A DNA stretch of 64,000 nt from NCBI RefSeq assembly GCF_014648295.1, contig NZ_BMQV01000006.1, forward strand, positions 1-64,000, in the 5' to 3' direction. The first letter of the stretch is position 1. Each line of letters begins with the position of its first letter. Below the pieces are notes generated by a model, which saw nothing but the letters and a program-made list of their open reading frames with translations, did not search any database and was not told where the DNA came from. Shown piece by piece: positions 16,912 to 25,947 of this stretch. The DNA comes from Shewanella saliphila. GTDB lineage: Bacteria > Pseudomonadota > Gammaproteobacteria > Enterobacterales > Shewanellaceae. The position numbers were made by a program, and so were the translations under genes.

Positions 16912-17736
16912 TTAATGCCAATGGATTGGGTCTAGATGATAAAACTGACTTAACTCTTGGTATAGTTGTTGGTGTTGTTGATAAAACTCCACAGGGCGTT
17001 CAAAAAAGGTTTCGCTGATTACGGCAAAAAACTCTGCCGGATTGGTCGCACCATAATAGTTAAATAATGACGGTATATGGTGCGCTGCGCAATGCTGAAG
17101 TTGTTTAAATTCTTCGCCTAGCGTTTGTGACCAAGAACGATAAGCCGTAATGTCATTCAGTGGTGGTGCACCATTCGCGCTGCCATCTTCTTGGTCGAGC
17201 TGGTGGGCAAACTCATGGATCACAACATTGTTGCCATCAAACGGGTCTGCTGCGCCTTGTAGCGTGCTATTCCACGACAAGACGACTTTGCCATGCCCCC
17301 AAGACTCGCCCAATAACACATTGCGCTGCTTTGATTGTACGCCTGCCATGTCAGTGCGGTTGTTCTCAACAATAAAGGCGGCCGGATACACTAAAATCTG
17401 GGTTAATTTAGGGTAGTAATCGGTTTGGCGGTTAAGTAAAAGTAAGCAGGCTTGCGCGGCAATAGTGACTTTGACTTCATCATTAATGATAAAACCATTA
17501 CAACCAACAAATTGTTTTTCTTCAATAAAAATCTGTATGTGTTTTTTTAATTGCAGCTGTAGATCAGTTGGCATGGCTTTAAAGTACGGAAATCGAGCTT
17601 TCAGTATGGCGCGCCATGCATGTGGGAAGGGCTTTGAGGTAATGCGTTTGCGTTGACGCTGTTTACGCCAGCGGCTACTGCCAATCCATGCGATTGCTAA
17701 TATTGACACGGTTATCACAATTACAATCGCTAGCAT
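16912..17736 (-). CDS. mtfA: MtfA-like zinc peptidase
   Basis: 274 aa, close to E. coli MtfA (265 aa). An N-terminal hydrophobic segment (LAIVIVITVSILAIAWIG) could anchor it in the membrane, and a basic stretch follows. The metallopeptidase motif HEFAHQLD (HExxH) sits in VVIHEFAHQLDQEDG, followed by the distal glutamate in NPAEFFAVISETFFE. In E. coli MtfA binds the repressor Mlc and so affects glucose uptake; whether that applies here is unknown. MtfA resembles the catalytic domain of anthrax lethal factor. Confidence 0.9.
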   Translation of the reverse strand: MLAIVIVITVSILAIAWIGSSRWRKQRQRKRITSKPFPHAWRAILKARFPYFKAMPTDLQLQLKKHIQIFIEEKQFVGCNGFIINDEVKVTIAAQACLLLLNRQTDYYPKLTQILVYPAAFIVENNRTDMAGVQSKQRNVLLGESWGHGKVVLSWNSTLQGAADPFDGNNVVIHEFAHQLDQEDGSANGAPPLNDITAYRSWSQTLGEEFKQLQHCAAHHIPSLFNYYGATNPAEFFAVISETFFERPVEFYQQHQQLYQELSQFYHLDPIHWH

Positions 17737-17913
17737 TGATTTTCCAAATGAATTCTCTCATAAACTATTTATGGGGGAGGCTTAGGTGAAATTCAAGCTA
17801 GAAACATAAAGATAAAAAATACTGGCATACAAATAACGATGGTCAATTTGCTGCCAGCAAAGGGTGGGGAGAGATGGTGAACTCGGTTTATGCTGAGTGT
17901 TGTTAAGTTTTGC

Positions 17914-18315
17914 TTAGTCGTGAAAATTTGCGTCTATACGTTTTTGTTGTTCGGGCGTTAATGAAAAATAATGAGCAATGAGCTGCCTAATCAGTTTTGA
18001 TTTAGCCACTTGTCCTTTTTGGCTCAATAGGGTTAATTGCTCTATTGCTGCCTCGCTTAAGGTGTATGTACATCGCTTGTATGGCTTTTTTATGGCCTGA
18101 GTTGTTTGCGTGGTCGTTTGCGGTTGTTGATATTTACGTTGTAAAAAATCAACCACGTTGGAAGACTCTGTCAGGGCTTTGGGGGATAAGCCTGAGTGAG
18201 TCTCAACGCCTGCGGCATATAAATCGGCTGCGGCAATAAAGTCATCAACCGACACTGCAATCGGGCGCTCGTTTTTACATAACGAAGCGTTTTTCTTGAG
18301 ATCGGCTAGTCCCAT
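17914..18315 (-). CDS. RHH-type partner protein of the orphan ParA
   Basis: 133 aa. The N-terminal half is variable and polar. The C-terminal about 55 residues (RCTYTLSEAAIEQLTLLSQKGQVAKSKLIRQLIAHYF) have a ribbon-helix-helix pattern. The gene overlaps the end of parA by 41 nt and has a good ribosome binding site (GAGAGG) inside it. A ParA followed by a small RHH protein is the layout of type Ib partition systems (ParA/ParG-like), in which the RHH protein binds the centromere and represses the operon. No replication gene is present, so the pair is chromosomal or a relic. Confidence 0.65.
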   Translation of the reverse strand: MGLADLKKNASLCKNERPIAVSVDDFIAAADLYAAGVETHSGLSPKALTESSNVVDFLQRKYQQPQTTTQTTQAIKKPYKRCTYTLSEAAIEQLTLLSQKGQVAKSKLIRQLIAHYFSLTPEQQKRIDANFHD

Positions 18316-19021
18316 AATTTCCTCTCAATGTCGTTACGTTAGATGCATTATTGCGTTGGTCTATAAGCTGTTTTGCATCGGTAATTTCGAGTAACTCACA
18401 CGCAATACTGCGCATTTCTTCAGTGGCTTTTCCTTTGGGTTCTAACTCAAATACTGATAAACCAGACTCTTCGCTGTCGTCATAGATGTTACGGCTATAG
18501 TTTACGGCTTCAAGTACATTAATGTCGTAAGTACGGCACACATCTTTTGCTTCGGTAATGCGACTTGCTTGGTTGGGTAAGCTTGGGCATTGGGTAATCA
18601 CAAACGATGGCTTCATTTTAGGGTTTATCATTAAACAGGTTGCGACAATATCGTCCATATGGCTGACGGTTTTTAAGTCACGACGTTTAGGTCTTAATGG
18701 CATGAGTACGTGGGATGCCACTGACATTGACGCCCGTAATGCGAGGTTATCCTGGCCGCCGCAATCGACAATGACATAGTCATAATGCTGCTCTAAGCTC
18801 AGCAGGTCGTTACGGATTTTGCCGTATAATTGCACACAGTTGATGGCCGGCAAGTCTGGATTATTATTACGCGCTTGGATCCAGTCTGATGTGGTCCGTT
18901 GTGGATCGCAGTCCACCATAATCACGCTGGCTTGTGCCTCACGGGTGAGAAACACCGCAATGTTTTGTGCAAGACAGCTTTTACCGCTACCGCCTTTTTC
19001 TCCGCCGACTAATATGATCAT
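18275..19021 (-). CDS. parA: ParA-family ATPase
   Basis: 248 aa from the ATG at 19021, chosen because it has a clear ribosome binding site (AGAGGA) and puts the deviant Walker motif GGEKGGSGKS near the N-terminus. An ATG further upstream would add 28 unlikely residues. Other motifs are VIMVDCDPQRTTSDW, DYVIVDCGGQDNLALRASM (switch region) and PLRPKRRDLKTVSHMDD. It belongs to the MipZ/ParA/Soj family that moves DNA or protein cargo on the nucleoid. Its partner is the overlapping RHH gene. It is not the chromosomal parA, which would lie near gidAB and the origin. Confidence 0.85.
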   Translation of the reverse strand: MIILVGGEKGGSGKSCLAQNIAVFLTREAQASVIMVDCDPQRTTSDWIQARNNNPDLPAINCVQLYGKIRNDLLSLEQHYDYVIVDCGGQDNLALRASMSVASHVLMPLRPKRRDLKTVSHMDDIVATCLMINPKMKPSFVITQCPSLPNQASRITEAKDVCRTYDINVLEAVNYSRNIYDDSEESGLSVFELEPKGKATEEMRSIACELLEITDAKQLIDQRNNASNVTTLRGNYGTSRSQEKRFVM

Positions 19022-19096
19022 CGAAACCGTCCTCTTTATCAGGCCGAATACACTGCCAAAAGTAATACATAACTTAACTGTAAGAGTTCTGTTACG

Positions 19097-19167
19097 TTTC
19101 GTCAATTAGCTGATTTTTGACGTTTTTTTATAAATGACATGACGAAATTTTATTGACGAATTTTATT
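19097..19167. promoter_or_regulatory. TGACGAAA-like iterons upstream of parA
   Basis: Four related units stand in 70 bp: TTTCGTCAA (inverted, 19097-19105), TTTGACGTTTT (near 19116), TGACGAAATTTTAT (19140-19153) and TGACGAATTTTATT (19154-19167). The last two are tandem 14-mers. They lie 75-150 bp before the parA start, where an RHH partition protein would bind as operator or centromere. The rest of 19022-19444 is AT-rich and gene-free. Confidence 0.5.
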
Positions 19168-19444
19168 AGAATGGCAAAAAGTTGACACTGATGCTTGTTA
19201 AGCGTCAATGTTACTGAAAAGTTAAATTTGATAATCACTTACAGGCCTTTTTTGACCTGTTGCCGTGTTGAGTTGTGTGGTGTCATTGGTTGCAGCAAGG
19301 TGATAAATCCACTTTATATATCTAATTGTGTAATTTATTTTGTTTTGTATAACTAATTAATATAATTGATGTGGCGGTAAAGTGGGGCAAAAGCTTACAT
19401 GGCCCGTGTTAAGATCGTTAAATAAAAAGTAAAAGGGTCACGTG

Positions 19445-19657
19445 ATGAACGAGCAACAACTAGTAGAAGCGATTAATCAAACAATGCCATTTGGTAAATA
19501 TGCGGGGCGCAAGTTGTTGCAATTGCCTGAGCCATATTTAGTGTGGTTTCACTCTAAAGGCTTTCCTGAAGGTAAATTGGGCGAGCAATTGGCCCTAATG
19601 TACGAAGTTAAACTCAATGGTTTAGAAGAGATGCTGCAGCCATTATTAAAACGCTAA
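19445..19657 (+). CDS. DUF3820 family protein
   Basis: 70 aa. The motif MPFGKYAGRKLLQLPEPYLVWFHSKGFPEGKLGEQLALMYE, shown here in outline, is the DUF3820 signature (PFGKYKG...LP..YL.W). The family is widespread in gammaproteobacteria and was once labelled a quorum-sensing-regulated virulence factor, but its function is unknown. The GTG immediately before the ATG could also start translation; AAAGGG upstream is the ribosome binding site. It converges with the acetyltransferase gene and overlaps its end by 4 nt. Confidence 0.85.
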   Translation: MNEQQLVEAINQTMPFGKYAGRKLLQLPEPYLVWFHSKGFPEGKLGEQLALMYEVKLNGLEEMLQPLLKR

Positions 19658-20178
19658 TGGCCTGTAACAAGAGCATTCATTAATGCTTTTTGCATATAAA
19701 ATCCATTAAAAGTTTGCCCGAGTTTGTGTTGATAACTGACCTGTTTTAACACAAAACCATGTTGCTCAAACAAACCTTTAGACAAATATGAGGCGTCGAC
19801 ACTCAGTACCGGGTAACGCTGCTGTTGTGCCCAGGCTTGTAATTGCAGATAAAGCGCTCGTGCGATGCCTTGATGTTGCCAAGCCGGCGCAACATACAAA
19901 CAGTCAATGTAACCTTGCTGCTTAAAGTGAGTTTCGACACTAATAAATCCAATCACTTGTTGCGCTGAGTCTAATGCTAACCAAGCGCGGTTTCGTTGGT
20001 ATTTTAATTGCCAAAATTTGTTTGAGCGCGGTGACGATGACCAGGCATCGAGTTTGGCTTGCGGGTATCTTGGATGGCGAATATGTTGTATCGCCCTATG
20101 GTATAACTCGCTCACTTGTTGTGCGTACAGTGGGCTAAAATCAATAATATGGTAAGGCGATGAGTGTGAATGTTGCAT
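19654..20178 (-). CDS. GNAT-family N-acetyltransferase
   Basis: 174 aa. The GNAT fold is seen in NRAWLALDSAQQVIGFISVE (strands 2-4), YIDCLYVAPAWQHQGIARALYLQLQAWA (acetyl-CoA loop Q-x-x-G-I-A) and LFEQHGFVLKQ near the end. The substrate cannot be deduced. The ATG at 20178 directly follows the T-tract of the hairpin that terminates the upstream gene, so translation may depend on the AGGA inside that hairpin. An in-frame TTG at 20190 would lie within the hairpin. Confidence 0.82.
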   Translation of the reverse strand: MQHSHSSPYHIIDFSPLYAQQVSELYHRAIQHIRHPRYPQAKLDAWSSSPRSNKFWQLKYQRNRAWLALDSAQQVIGFISVETHFKQQGYIDCLYVAPAWQHQGIARALYLQLQAWAQQQRYPVLSVDASYLSKGLFEQHGFVLKQVSYQHKLGQTFNGFYMQKALMNALVTGH

Positions 20179-20205
20179 AAAAAAGACCAATCCTAAAGAT
20201 TGGTC
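20178..20205 (-). terminator. Terminator between the NrfJ-like gene and the acetyltransferase gene
   Basis: Stem GACCAATC/GATTGGTC with loop TTTAG (minus strand), followed by TTTTTT that abuts the acetyltransferase ATG. Confidence 0.7.
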
Positions 20206-20235
20206 AATTATGGTGTTTTTTAAGCGTAAAACGAA

Positions 20236-20538
20236 CTATTTTTTGTTGATATTGCCAACAAACATAATTTTATCGAACGTTCTATTTAGGCTTGAGCTAG
20301 CAAAATCGGTCATCCACATTTGCTCAGACACTTCTACAGTATCGCCTTTGTTGACTTGGGTTTGCGGTCCCGCAGCCCAATAGGTTTTGTCTGCTTCTTT
20401 AATTTGAACGTAGGTGTAACCACCGCCATTCATTGTGTCGAGCACTTCGCCTTGATGTAATGCGCCTTGTGCCCAAACAGAAGAGATCCCTAACGCTAGG
20501 GTAGCGGCGGCAGCAAATGCGATTAATTTAGCTTTCAT
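20236..20538 (-). CDS. NrfJ-like periplasmic small protein
   Basis: 100 aa. It has a signal peptide (KLIAFAAAATLALGISSVWA), then an OB-like beta domain of about 75 residues with GEVLDTMNGGGYTYVQI and a segment ending in YWAAGPQTQVNKGDTVEV. This resembles the NrfJ-related proteins found in Shewanella and other respiratory bacteria. No nrf genes are nearby and there are no heme motifs. It would sit in the periplasm; ligand unknown. Confidence 0.65.
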   Translation of the reverse strand: MKAKLIAFAAAATLALGISSVWAQGALHQGEVLDTMNGGGYTYVQIKEADKTYWAAGPQTQVNKGDTVEVSEQMWMTDFASSSLNRTFDKIMFVGNINKK

Positions 20539-20664
20539 ATTGGTTTCCTGTCATACGATTTAGAAGAAGATACTTCAGCATTTAATCATTTAAGCGACTC
20601 GTGGTCTGTGATCAAACCCAAATTATCGTGACAGTATTACAGTTAACGCTAAATGAGCCGCTTG

Positions 20665-22419
20665 TTATTCATGTTTTGATTTATCTTCTCGGTGGCTAAT
20701 GTAATGCACATTGGTAAATAACTGATCTTCAATCAAATGCCCGTGCAAGCTGACAAAGTCGATAAAGGCCTCTGGTAAGGTTTGGCTGGTCATCGCTTGT
20801 TGCCAATGGGCGTGCAATAAGGCGTCGTATCCTTCTTTCCCCGCGGCGGTATAGGAGCTCGACACACCAATGTACAGTTTGTCTGGCTCAAGCGCTTGCC
20901 ATTGGTCTTGCTTGTAAATTTCAATTTGCGTAATACGTTGGCCTTTAATTTGTTTGCCATCGTAAAAATAACGCAGTCCATAAGGGTAGGGGAAACTGCC
21001 AGCCCCTGTACCCACAATGCCATTATTTGTGGCACGGTTAATCGACGACTCTAACGCCTCAATCACGTATTTGCCCATAATTTGATACAAGGTTAATGGC
21101 AACTCAAACGGTAAAATACGCCCAACCACATCGGCCAGTGACAATTGCCCTTTATTAAGCGATTGCCTAACACCGCCAGCATTGTGCAATGCAAAATCAA
21201 TATCGGGTTCAATATTTTTGGCTGCTTTATACATACTGCGGCTCACCCAAGGGGCAATTTCACTGCCGTGGGGTAAATGTTTACTCGGTAAACGGGTATG
21301 GACAAAGTCACGCGGAATATGGGCTAATATTTGGTTTTCTAATGCATCTAATGCCGGGCGATATTGGCTGTGGATCACCTGATGAATGCCATCATCGTGT
21401 TGATCATCTTTAATGCTTGGGTGGGCAAGTAATTGCGCGATTAACGACTGCGTGACTGCGGGTGACGCTGTTTGTCCTTGCGCGTCGCTGACATGAATTT
21501 GGCTATCAATCATAAAATAATTGTTGCCGATAAGCTCAGTGACACAACCCTGATTGTCGAAAATTATTTCGGCCAAGCCTAAGGTTTCGGCATATTTACC
21601 TGCATGCAAAATAGGTGTTGAGTTAATGGTTTCTGCATAAGGAATATTGCTTAAGCCGATGTTACTCATTTGCCCTTGCAGCGTATGAGAGTGGCCGCCC
21701 ACAATCAGGCTAATGCCATCCACTTGCTGGGCGAGTTCTCGGTCTTGGTCTAATCCTAAATGGCTTAACACTATGATGTGTTTAATACCTTGATGATGCA
21801 GGCGTGCAATGGTGGCACGTGTGGTATCAATGGCATTGACAAAGTCGGTGTCAGGGTCGGGTCTAGCAATCAAGCGCATTTGATCTAAGGTGATACCAAT
21901 AATCGCCATTTTTGTATCATGAAAAGGCTTAATTAAGACCTTGGCTGTTTCGCTGCTGTCATCAAAATCGTACAGCATTGGATGGCCGTACAATCTGCCG
22001 ACTTTTAATCTATCTTCGTGGCTTAAGTCCATGTTACCTGCAAGCACAGGAAAGTCGATGCGGTTTAAAAAGGCTTGTACAGGGCTATTTCCTGCATCAA
22101 TTTCATGATTGCCTAACACCATGGCGTCAGGTTTTAACAAGTTAAGTAAATGGGCGTTGGCTGCGCCTTGAAACTCACGAAAATATAACGTGCCTTGAAA
22201 ACTGTCGCCACCGTGCAAAAACAAAAATGGGGTTTGCTGCTGGACTGCTTGCTGCCTTGCCTGGTCAATTTGAAACCCTAAGCGTGCATAGCCACCTGAG
22301 TTGGTTACCAGCTTATAAGATTGCTGCTCGGTGGTTAAACTAAATTGGACTGGACTTGGTTCAAAATTTGAATGTGTGTCGTTGATATGTGCAATGGATA
22401 AGCGATAAGAATTTTGCAT
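20665..22419 (-). CDS. 5'-nucleotidase / metallophosphatase (UshA family)
   Basis: 584 aa. The N-terminal calcineurin-like phosphatase domain has the metal-binding motifs IAHINDTHSNFEP, GGDSFQGT, GNHEID, VLSHLGLDQDRE and GGHSH. The C-terminal 5_nucleotid_C domain contains LHNAGGVRQSLNKGQLSLADV and PFELPLTLYQIMG. UshA enzymes hydrolyse nucleotides or UDP-sugars. Unlike UshA, no signal peptide is seen: the protein begins directly with the first catalytic strand, so it should be cytoplasmic unless a start is missed. Upstream DNA 22420-22700 shows no gene. Confidence 0.88.
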   Translation of the reverse strand: MQNSYRLSIAHINDTHSNFEPSPVQFSLTTEQQSYKLVTNSGGYARLGFQIDQARQQAVQQQTPFLFLHGGDSFQGTLYFREFQGAANAHLLNLLKPDAMVLGNHEIDAGNSPVQAFLNRIDFPVLAGNMDLSHEDRLKVGRLYGHPMLYDFDDSSETAKVLIKPFHDTKMAIIGITLDQMRLIARPDPDTDFVNAIDTTRATIARLHHQGIKHIIVLSHLGLDQDRELAQQVDGISLIVGGHSHTLQGQMSNIGLSNIPYAETINSTPILHAGKYAETLGLAEIIFDNQGCVTELIGNNYFMIDSQIHVSDAQGQTASPAVTQSLIAQLLAHPSIKDDQHDDGIHQVIHSQYRPALDALENQILAHIPRDFVHTRLPSKHLPHGSEIAPWVSRSMYKAAKNIEPDIDFALHNAGGVRQSLNKGQLSLADVVGRILPFELPLTLYQIMGKYVIEALESSINRATNNGIVGTGAGSFPYPYGLRYFYDGKQIKGQRITQIEIYKQDQWQALEPDKLYIGVSSSYTAAGKEGYDALLHAHWQQAMTSQTLPEAFIDFVSLHGHLIEDQLFTNVHYISHREDKSKHE

Positions 22420-22700
22420 TAGTTCCCTCTGTGTAATGGCATCATCTTAACGTATCTGGCGTAATGCTGTCATCCGCAGTCATTTGAAAACAATAAAATA
22501 TTAGTATGTGCTGATTTTTGTGCATACAAAGAGCGGCAAATTTATCGTGTTATCCGCCAATAACGGCCTAACAATACGGCCATTTATCGGCTGAAGATCA
22601 GTCTATACGGCACCTTGTTAATCTGTACCTAATCGATCCATAAAAGCATTAGCCGCCATTTCTATGTTAAATGCACTGCATTGTGCTCTGTTATTATCGA

Positions 22701-23759
22701 TTAGCTAGCTTCTGTGTCACCATAAATGACTAACCCTTTGTGTTTAATTCGGCGCTGCCATAGTTTACGCGCCAATGCCTGCATGTCTGGGGCGATGTCT
22801 TTTGAGTCAACAATTTCTAAGCCAATCAAGGTTTCGATTATGTCTTCAATGGTGACGATACCTTCACTTTCACCATATTCGTCAACCACTAATACCATTT
22901 TACTATTACGTTTTATCATGGTTTGAAATAATGGCAGCACGCTCACTGACGATTGCACCACCAATAAGCTTTTGACATAGTCGCCAATGGCTTGGTTGGG
23001 CTTTTGGCTTGCACGTAAAATAATGTCATTACGATTAACATAGCCAATCAGGTTATCGCGTTCATCTTGGTAGACCGGAATACGTGTAAACGGACTACTT
23101 AGATGCTGACGCATAAATTGCTCGTTAGTTACGCTTGTTGGCAATTTAAACATCACTGTTCTTGGGGTCATGATGTCGCTGACCGCCATGTCTTTCATCG
23201 CCAACATTTGGGTTAAAATTTGCGATTCTTGTTCGCTAAACTCACCACTGTCTTTGGCCATTTGGTTCATGGCACTGAGTTCTTGGCGAATATAATGATG
23301 GTTATCATTTTTACCTAATAACCTGGTTATTTTCTGTGATAACCAAATCAACGGCAGGGCAAGCTTTTCCATCCAAAATAAACAAAGTGACACCACGGGT
23401 GCGAGTTTACGCCAATGATTGGCACCAATAATCTTAGGGATAATTTCAGAAAAAAATAAAATTAAAAATGTCAGAACCGCAGAAAACACCCCAAGTAGCT
23501 CACTGCCAAAAATAATTGCCGCCTGGGCGCCTGCTACCGATGCACCCATAGTGTGAGAAATGGTGTTTAAGGTGAGAATAGACACGAGCGGCGAGTCGAT
23601 ATTTTGCTTTTGTTGATGCAACCTTGCAGCAGCGTGAGGGTGGTGTTCTTTAAGGTTAGCAATATAACTTGGGGTAACCGACAGTAATACGGCTTCAAAA
23701 ATACTGCATAAAAACGAGATAAATATAGCGAAAAACACGATAAACAGAAGGGTTATCAT
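22701..23759 (-). CDS. CNNM/CBS-domain transport protein
   Basis: 352 aa. An N-terminal DUF21 (CNNM) domain has three or four membrane segments (MITLLFIVFFAIFISFLCSIF, ELLGVFSAVLTFLILFFSEIIPKIIG, APVVSLCLFWMEKLALPLIW). It is followed by paired CBS domains (MKDMAVSDIMTPRTVMFKLP, KMVLVVDEYGESEGIVTIEDIIETLIGLE). Relatives (CorB/CorC, YfjD) are tied to magnesium or cobalt efflux or resistance. The C-terminal CorC_HlyC domain of longer members is absent. It diverges from rlmN. Confidence 0.85.
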   Translation of the reverse strand: MITLLFIVFFAIFISFLCSIFEAVLLSVTPSYIANLKEHHPHAAARLHQQKQNIDSPLVSILTLNTISHTMGASVAGAQAAIIFGSELLGVFSAVLTFLILFFSEIIPKIIGANHWRKLAPVVSLCLFWMEKLALPLIWLSQKITRLLGKNDNHHYIRQELSAMNQMAKDSGEFSEQESQILTQMLAMKDMAVSDIMTPRTVMFKLPTSVTNEQFMRQHLSSPFTRIPVYQDERDNLIGYVNRNDIILRASQKPNQAIGDYVKSLLVVQSSVSVLPLFQTMIKRNSKMVLVVDEYGESEGIVTIEDIIETLIGLEIVDSKDIAPDMQALARKLWQRRIKHKGLVIYGDTEAS

Positions 23760-24008
23760 AGGTTGAAAGTTAAGACTTCCTCATGGCAGGCCACATAGCC
23801 AAGTGTAATATTACACTCATCTAGGTTAATTCAAGCTGAATTTCAATCAGAATGGTTGAAAATCAACGAGGTTAAGGTGACTCAAATGAGGATAACTGGC
23901 TGAGTTTGTAGTTAACGCAAGCTTAATGTAGATATACTGGCTAAAAGGTAATGCTACCTGTATAATTTGCCGCCCTGTTACAGGTTTTGGCGTTTTGAGG
24001 TTAGGCAA

Positions 24009-25130
24009 ATGAGTGTAAAAAAAATCAATTTATTAGATCTTGATCGTAAAGGACTGCGTGCGTTGTTCAGCGAAATGGGCGAAAAGCCGTTTCGTGCCGA
24101 TCAATTAATGAAGTGGATTTATCACTTTGGTGTTAGTGACTTCGAAGAAATGAACAACATTAACAAAGCGTTGCGAGCAAAGCTTGCGGCAAGATGTGAA
24201 ATTGTTGCGCCAGAAATTTCAAACTTCCAAAAATCAAATGATGGCACCATTAAATTTGCTATTAACGTTGGCCAAGGCCAAGAAGTTGAAACCGTTTATA
24301 TTCCTGAAGACGACCGCGCGACCTTATGTGTGTCATCGCAAGTTGGCTGCGCATTAGAATGTACCTTCTGCTCAACAGCTCAACAGGGCTTTAACCGTAA
24401 CTTAAGCGTGTCTGAGATTGTCGGCCAGGTTTGGCGTGTATCGCAATTTTTAGGTTTTCATAAAGACACCGGCGACCGTCCAATTTCTAACGTTGTAATG
24501 ATGGGTATGGGTGAGCCTTTACTGAATTTAGCCAATGTGATCCCTGCAATGGACATTATGCTAGACGATTTTGGTTTTAGCTTGTCAAAACGCCGCGTCA
24601 CCTTGTCGACTTCTGGTGTTGTCCCTGCGCTTGATAAGCTCGGTGATGCGATTGATGTAGCATTAGCCGTGAGTATCCACGCGCCTAATGATGAGCTACG
24701 TGATGTGCTTGTACCTGTTAACAAAAAATATCCGCTCCAAGAGTTTTTAGCGGGTATTCGTCGTTACTTAGAGAAATCTAACGCTAACCGTGGCCGTGTC
24801 ACCGTTGAGTATGTGATGTTAGACCACATCAACGACAGCACAGACCAAGCGCATGAATTAGCTAAGTTAATGAAAGATACGCCTTGTAAAATTAATTTAA
24901 TTCCATTTAATCCATACCCAGGCTCACCTTACGGTCGCTCGTCGAATTCACGTATTGACCGCTTCTCTAAAGTCTTGATGGAATATGGCTTAACCGTCAT
25001 TGTACGTAAAACCCGTGGTGACGACATTGATGCTGCTTGTGGTCAATTAGCGGGTGATATTCGTGATAGAACAAAGCGTTTAGCAAAAAAACAAATGCAA
25101 CAAAACCAGATTTCAGTCACAATGGATTAA
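24009..25130 (+). CDS. rlmN: Dual-specificity 23S rRNA/tRNA adenine-C2 methyltransferase RlmN
   Basis: 373 aa radical-SAM enzyme that methylates C2 of A2503 in 23S rRNA and A37 in some tRNAs. The Fe-S motif CALECTFC (CxxxCxxC) is followed by [21 protein letters not shown]. Also seen are [12 protein letters not shown] and the C-terminal [18 protein letters not shown] with the methyl-carrying cysteine. The ATG at 24009 has an upstream GAGGTTAGG and begins the family N-terminus ([17 protein letters not shown]). It heads the conserved run rlmN-pilW-rodZ-ispG-hisS-yfgM-bamB-der. Confidence 0.97.
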   Translation: MSVKKINLLDLDRKGLRALFSEMGEKPFRADQLMKWIYHFGVSDFEEMNNINKALRAKLAARCEIVAPEISNFQKSNDGTIKFAINVGQGQEVETVYIPEDDRATLCVSSQVGCALECTFCSTAQQGFNRNLSVSEIVGQVWRVSQFLGFHKDTGDRPISNVVMMGMGEPLLNLANVIPAMDIMLDDFGFSLSKRRVTLSTSGVVPALDKLGDAIDVALAVSIHAPNDELRDVLVPVNKKYPLQEFLAGIRRYLEKSNANRGRVTVEYVMLDHINDSTDQAHELAKLMKDTPCKINLIPFNPYPGSPYGRSSNSRIDRFSKVLMEYGLTVIVRKTRGDDIDAACGQLAGDIRDRTKRLAKKQMQQNQISVTMD

Positions 25131-25161
25131 CTTGTTGTTTGCATAGATAATAGGCTTATAA

Positions 25162-25947
25162 ATGAAGCATGGAATGCAAAAAATTTTTGTGATGACCTTA
25201 ATGGCGCTGTCGGTTACCGGTTGTGTAACCGAACGCACCTATAGTGGTACTGATACTCCGGTGGCTGAGCGTAAATTTGATAAAGTGAGTGCGGCCCGCG
25301 AGCGCATGCAACTTGGATTGACATATTTAAGCCGAGGTAACAGCGAGCAAGCAAAATACAATTTAAATAAAGCGGTTGAGCATGCGCCAAACTTAAGTGA
25401 AGTGCACGTGGCGATGGCGTATTATTACCAAACGGTTGACGATGTCGTTCGTACCGAAGAATCTTATAAGCGGGCCATTAGCCTTAGCGATGCGACCGGC
25501 GATGCGCGTAACAATTTTGGGGTGTTTTTATGTCAGCAAGGTAAATTTGCTGAGTCAGAAAACATGTTTCTTGAGGCCATTAATACACCCAAATACACCC
25601 GCACAGCATCAAGTTACGAAAATTTAGGTGTGTGTAGTCGCAAAGCAGGTAATAAAGAAAAAGCGCGACAGTATTTTAATATGGCGTTAAAGTATGATCC
25701 AAGAAGACAAGTAACCTTATTAGAGTTAACCGAGTTAGCCATGGAAGAAGCTGACTACGGCGATGCGCGCGAACAACTCGCAAGATACCATCGAGTTGTT
25801 AGTGAATCAGCAGAAAGTTTAGCCTTAGGGATCAAGATTGAGCGGGCGGCGAATGACTTAGAAGCCGTAAAACGATTTGGCATTTTATTAATTGCGAAGT
25901 TTCCTGCATCTCCACAAGCCAAAAATTATAGAGCTAACTTGAATTAA
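25162..25947 (+). CDS. pilW: Type IV pilus biogenesis lipoprotein PilW (PilF)
   Basis: 261 aa. A lipoprotein signal with lipobox LSVTGC is followed by about six TPR motifs (for example LTYLSRGNSEQAKYNLNKAV and GDARNNFGVFLCQQGKFAESE). PilW/PilF is the outer-membrane pilotin that helps assemble the PilQ secretin ring. The position between rlmN and rodZ is conserved in gammaproteobacteria. Its stop overlaps the rodZ start by one base (TAATG), so the two are translationally coupled. Confidence 0.93.
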   Translation: MKHGMQKIFVMTLMALSVTGCVTERTYSGTDTPVAERKFDKVSAARERMQLGLTYLSRGNSEQAKYNLNKAVEHAPNLSEVHVAMAYYYQTVDDVVRTEESYKRAISLSDATGDARNNFGVFLCQQGKFAESENMFLEAINTPKYTRTASSYENLGVCSRKAGNKEKARQYFNMALKYDPRRQVTLLELTELAMEEADYGDAREQLARYHRVVSESAESLALGIKIERAANDLEAVKRFGILLIAKFPASPQAKNYRANLN

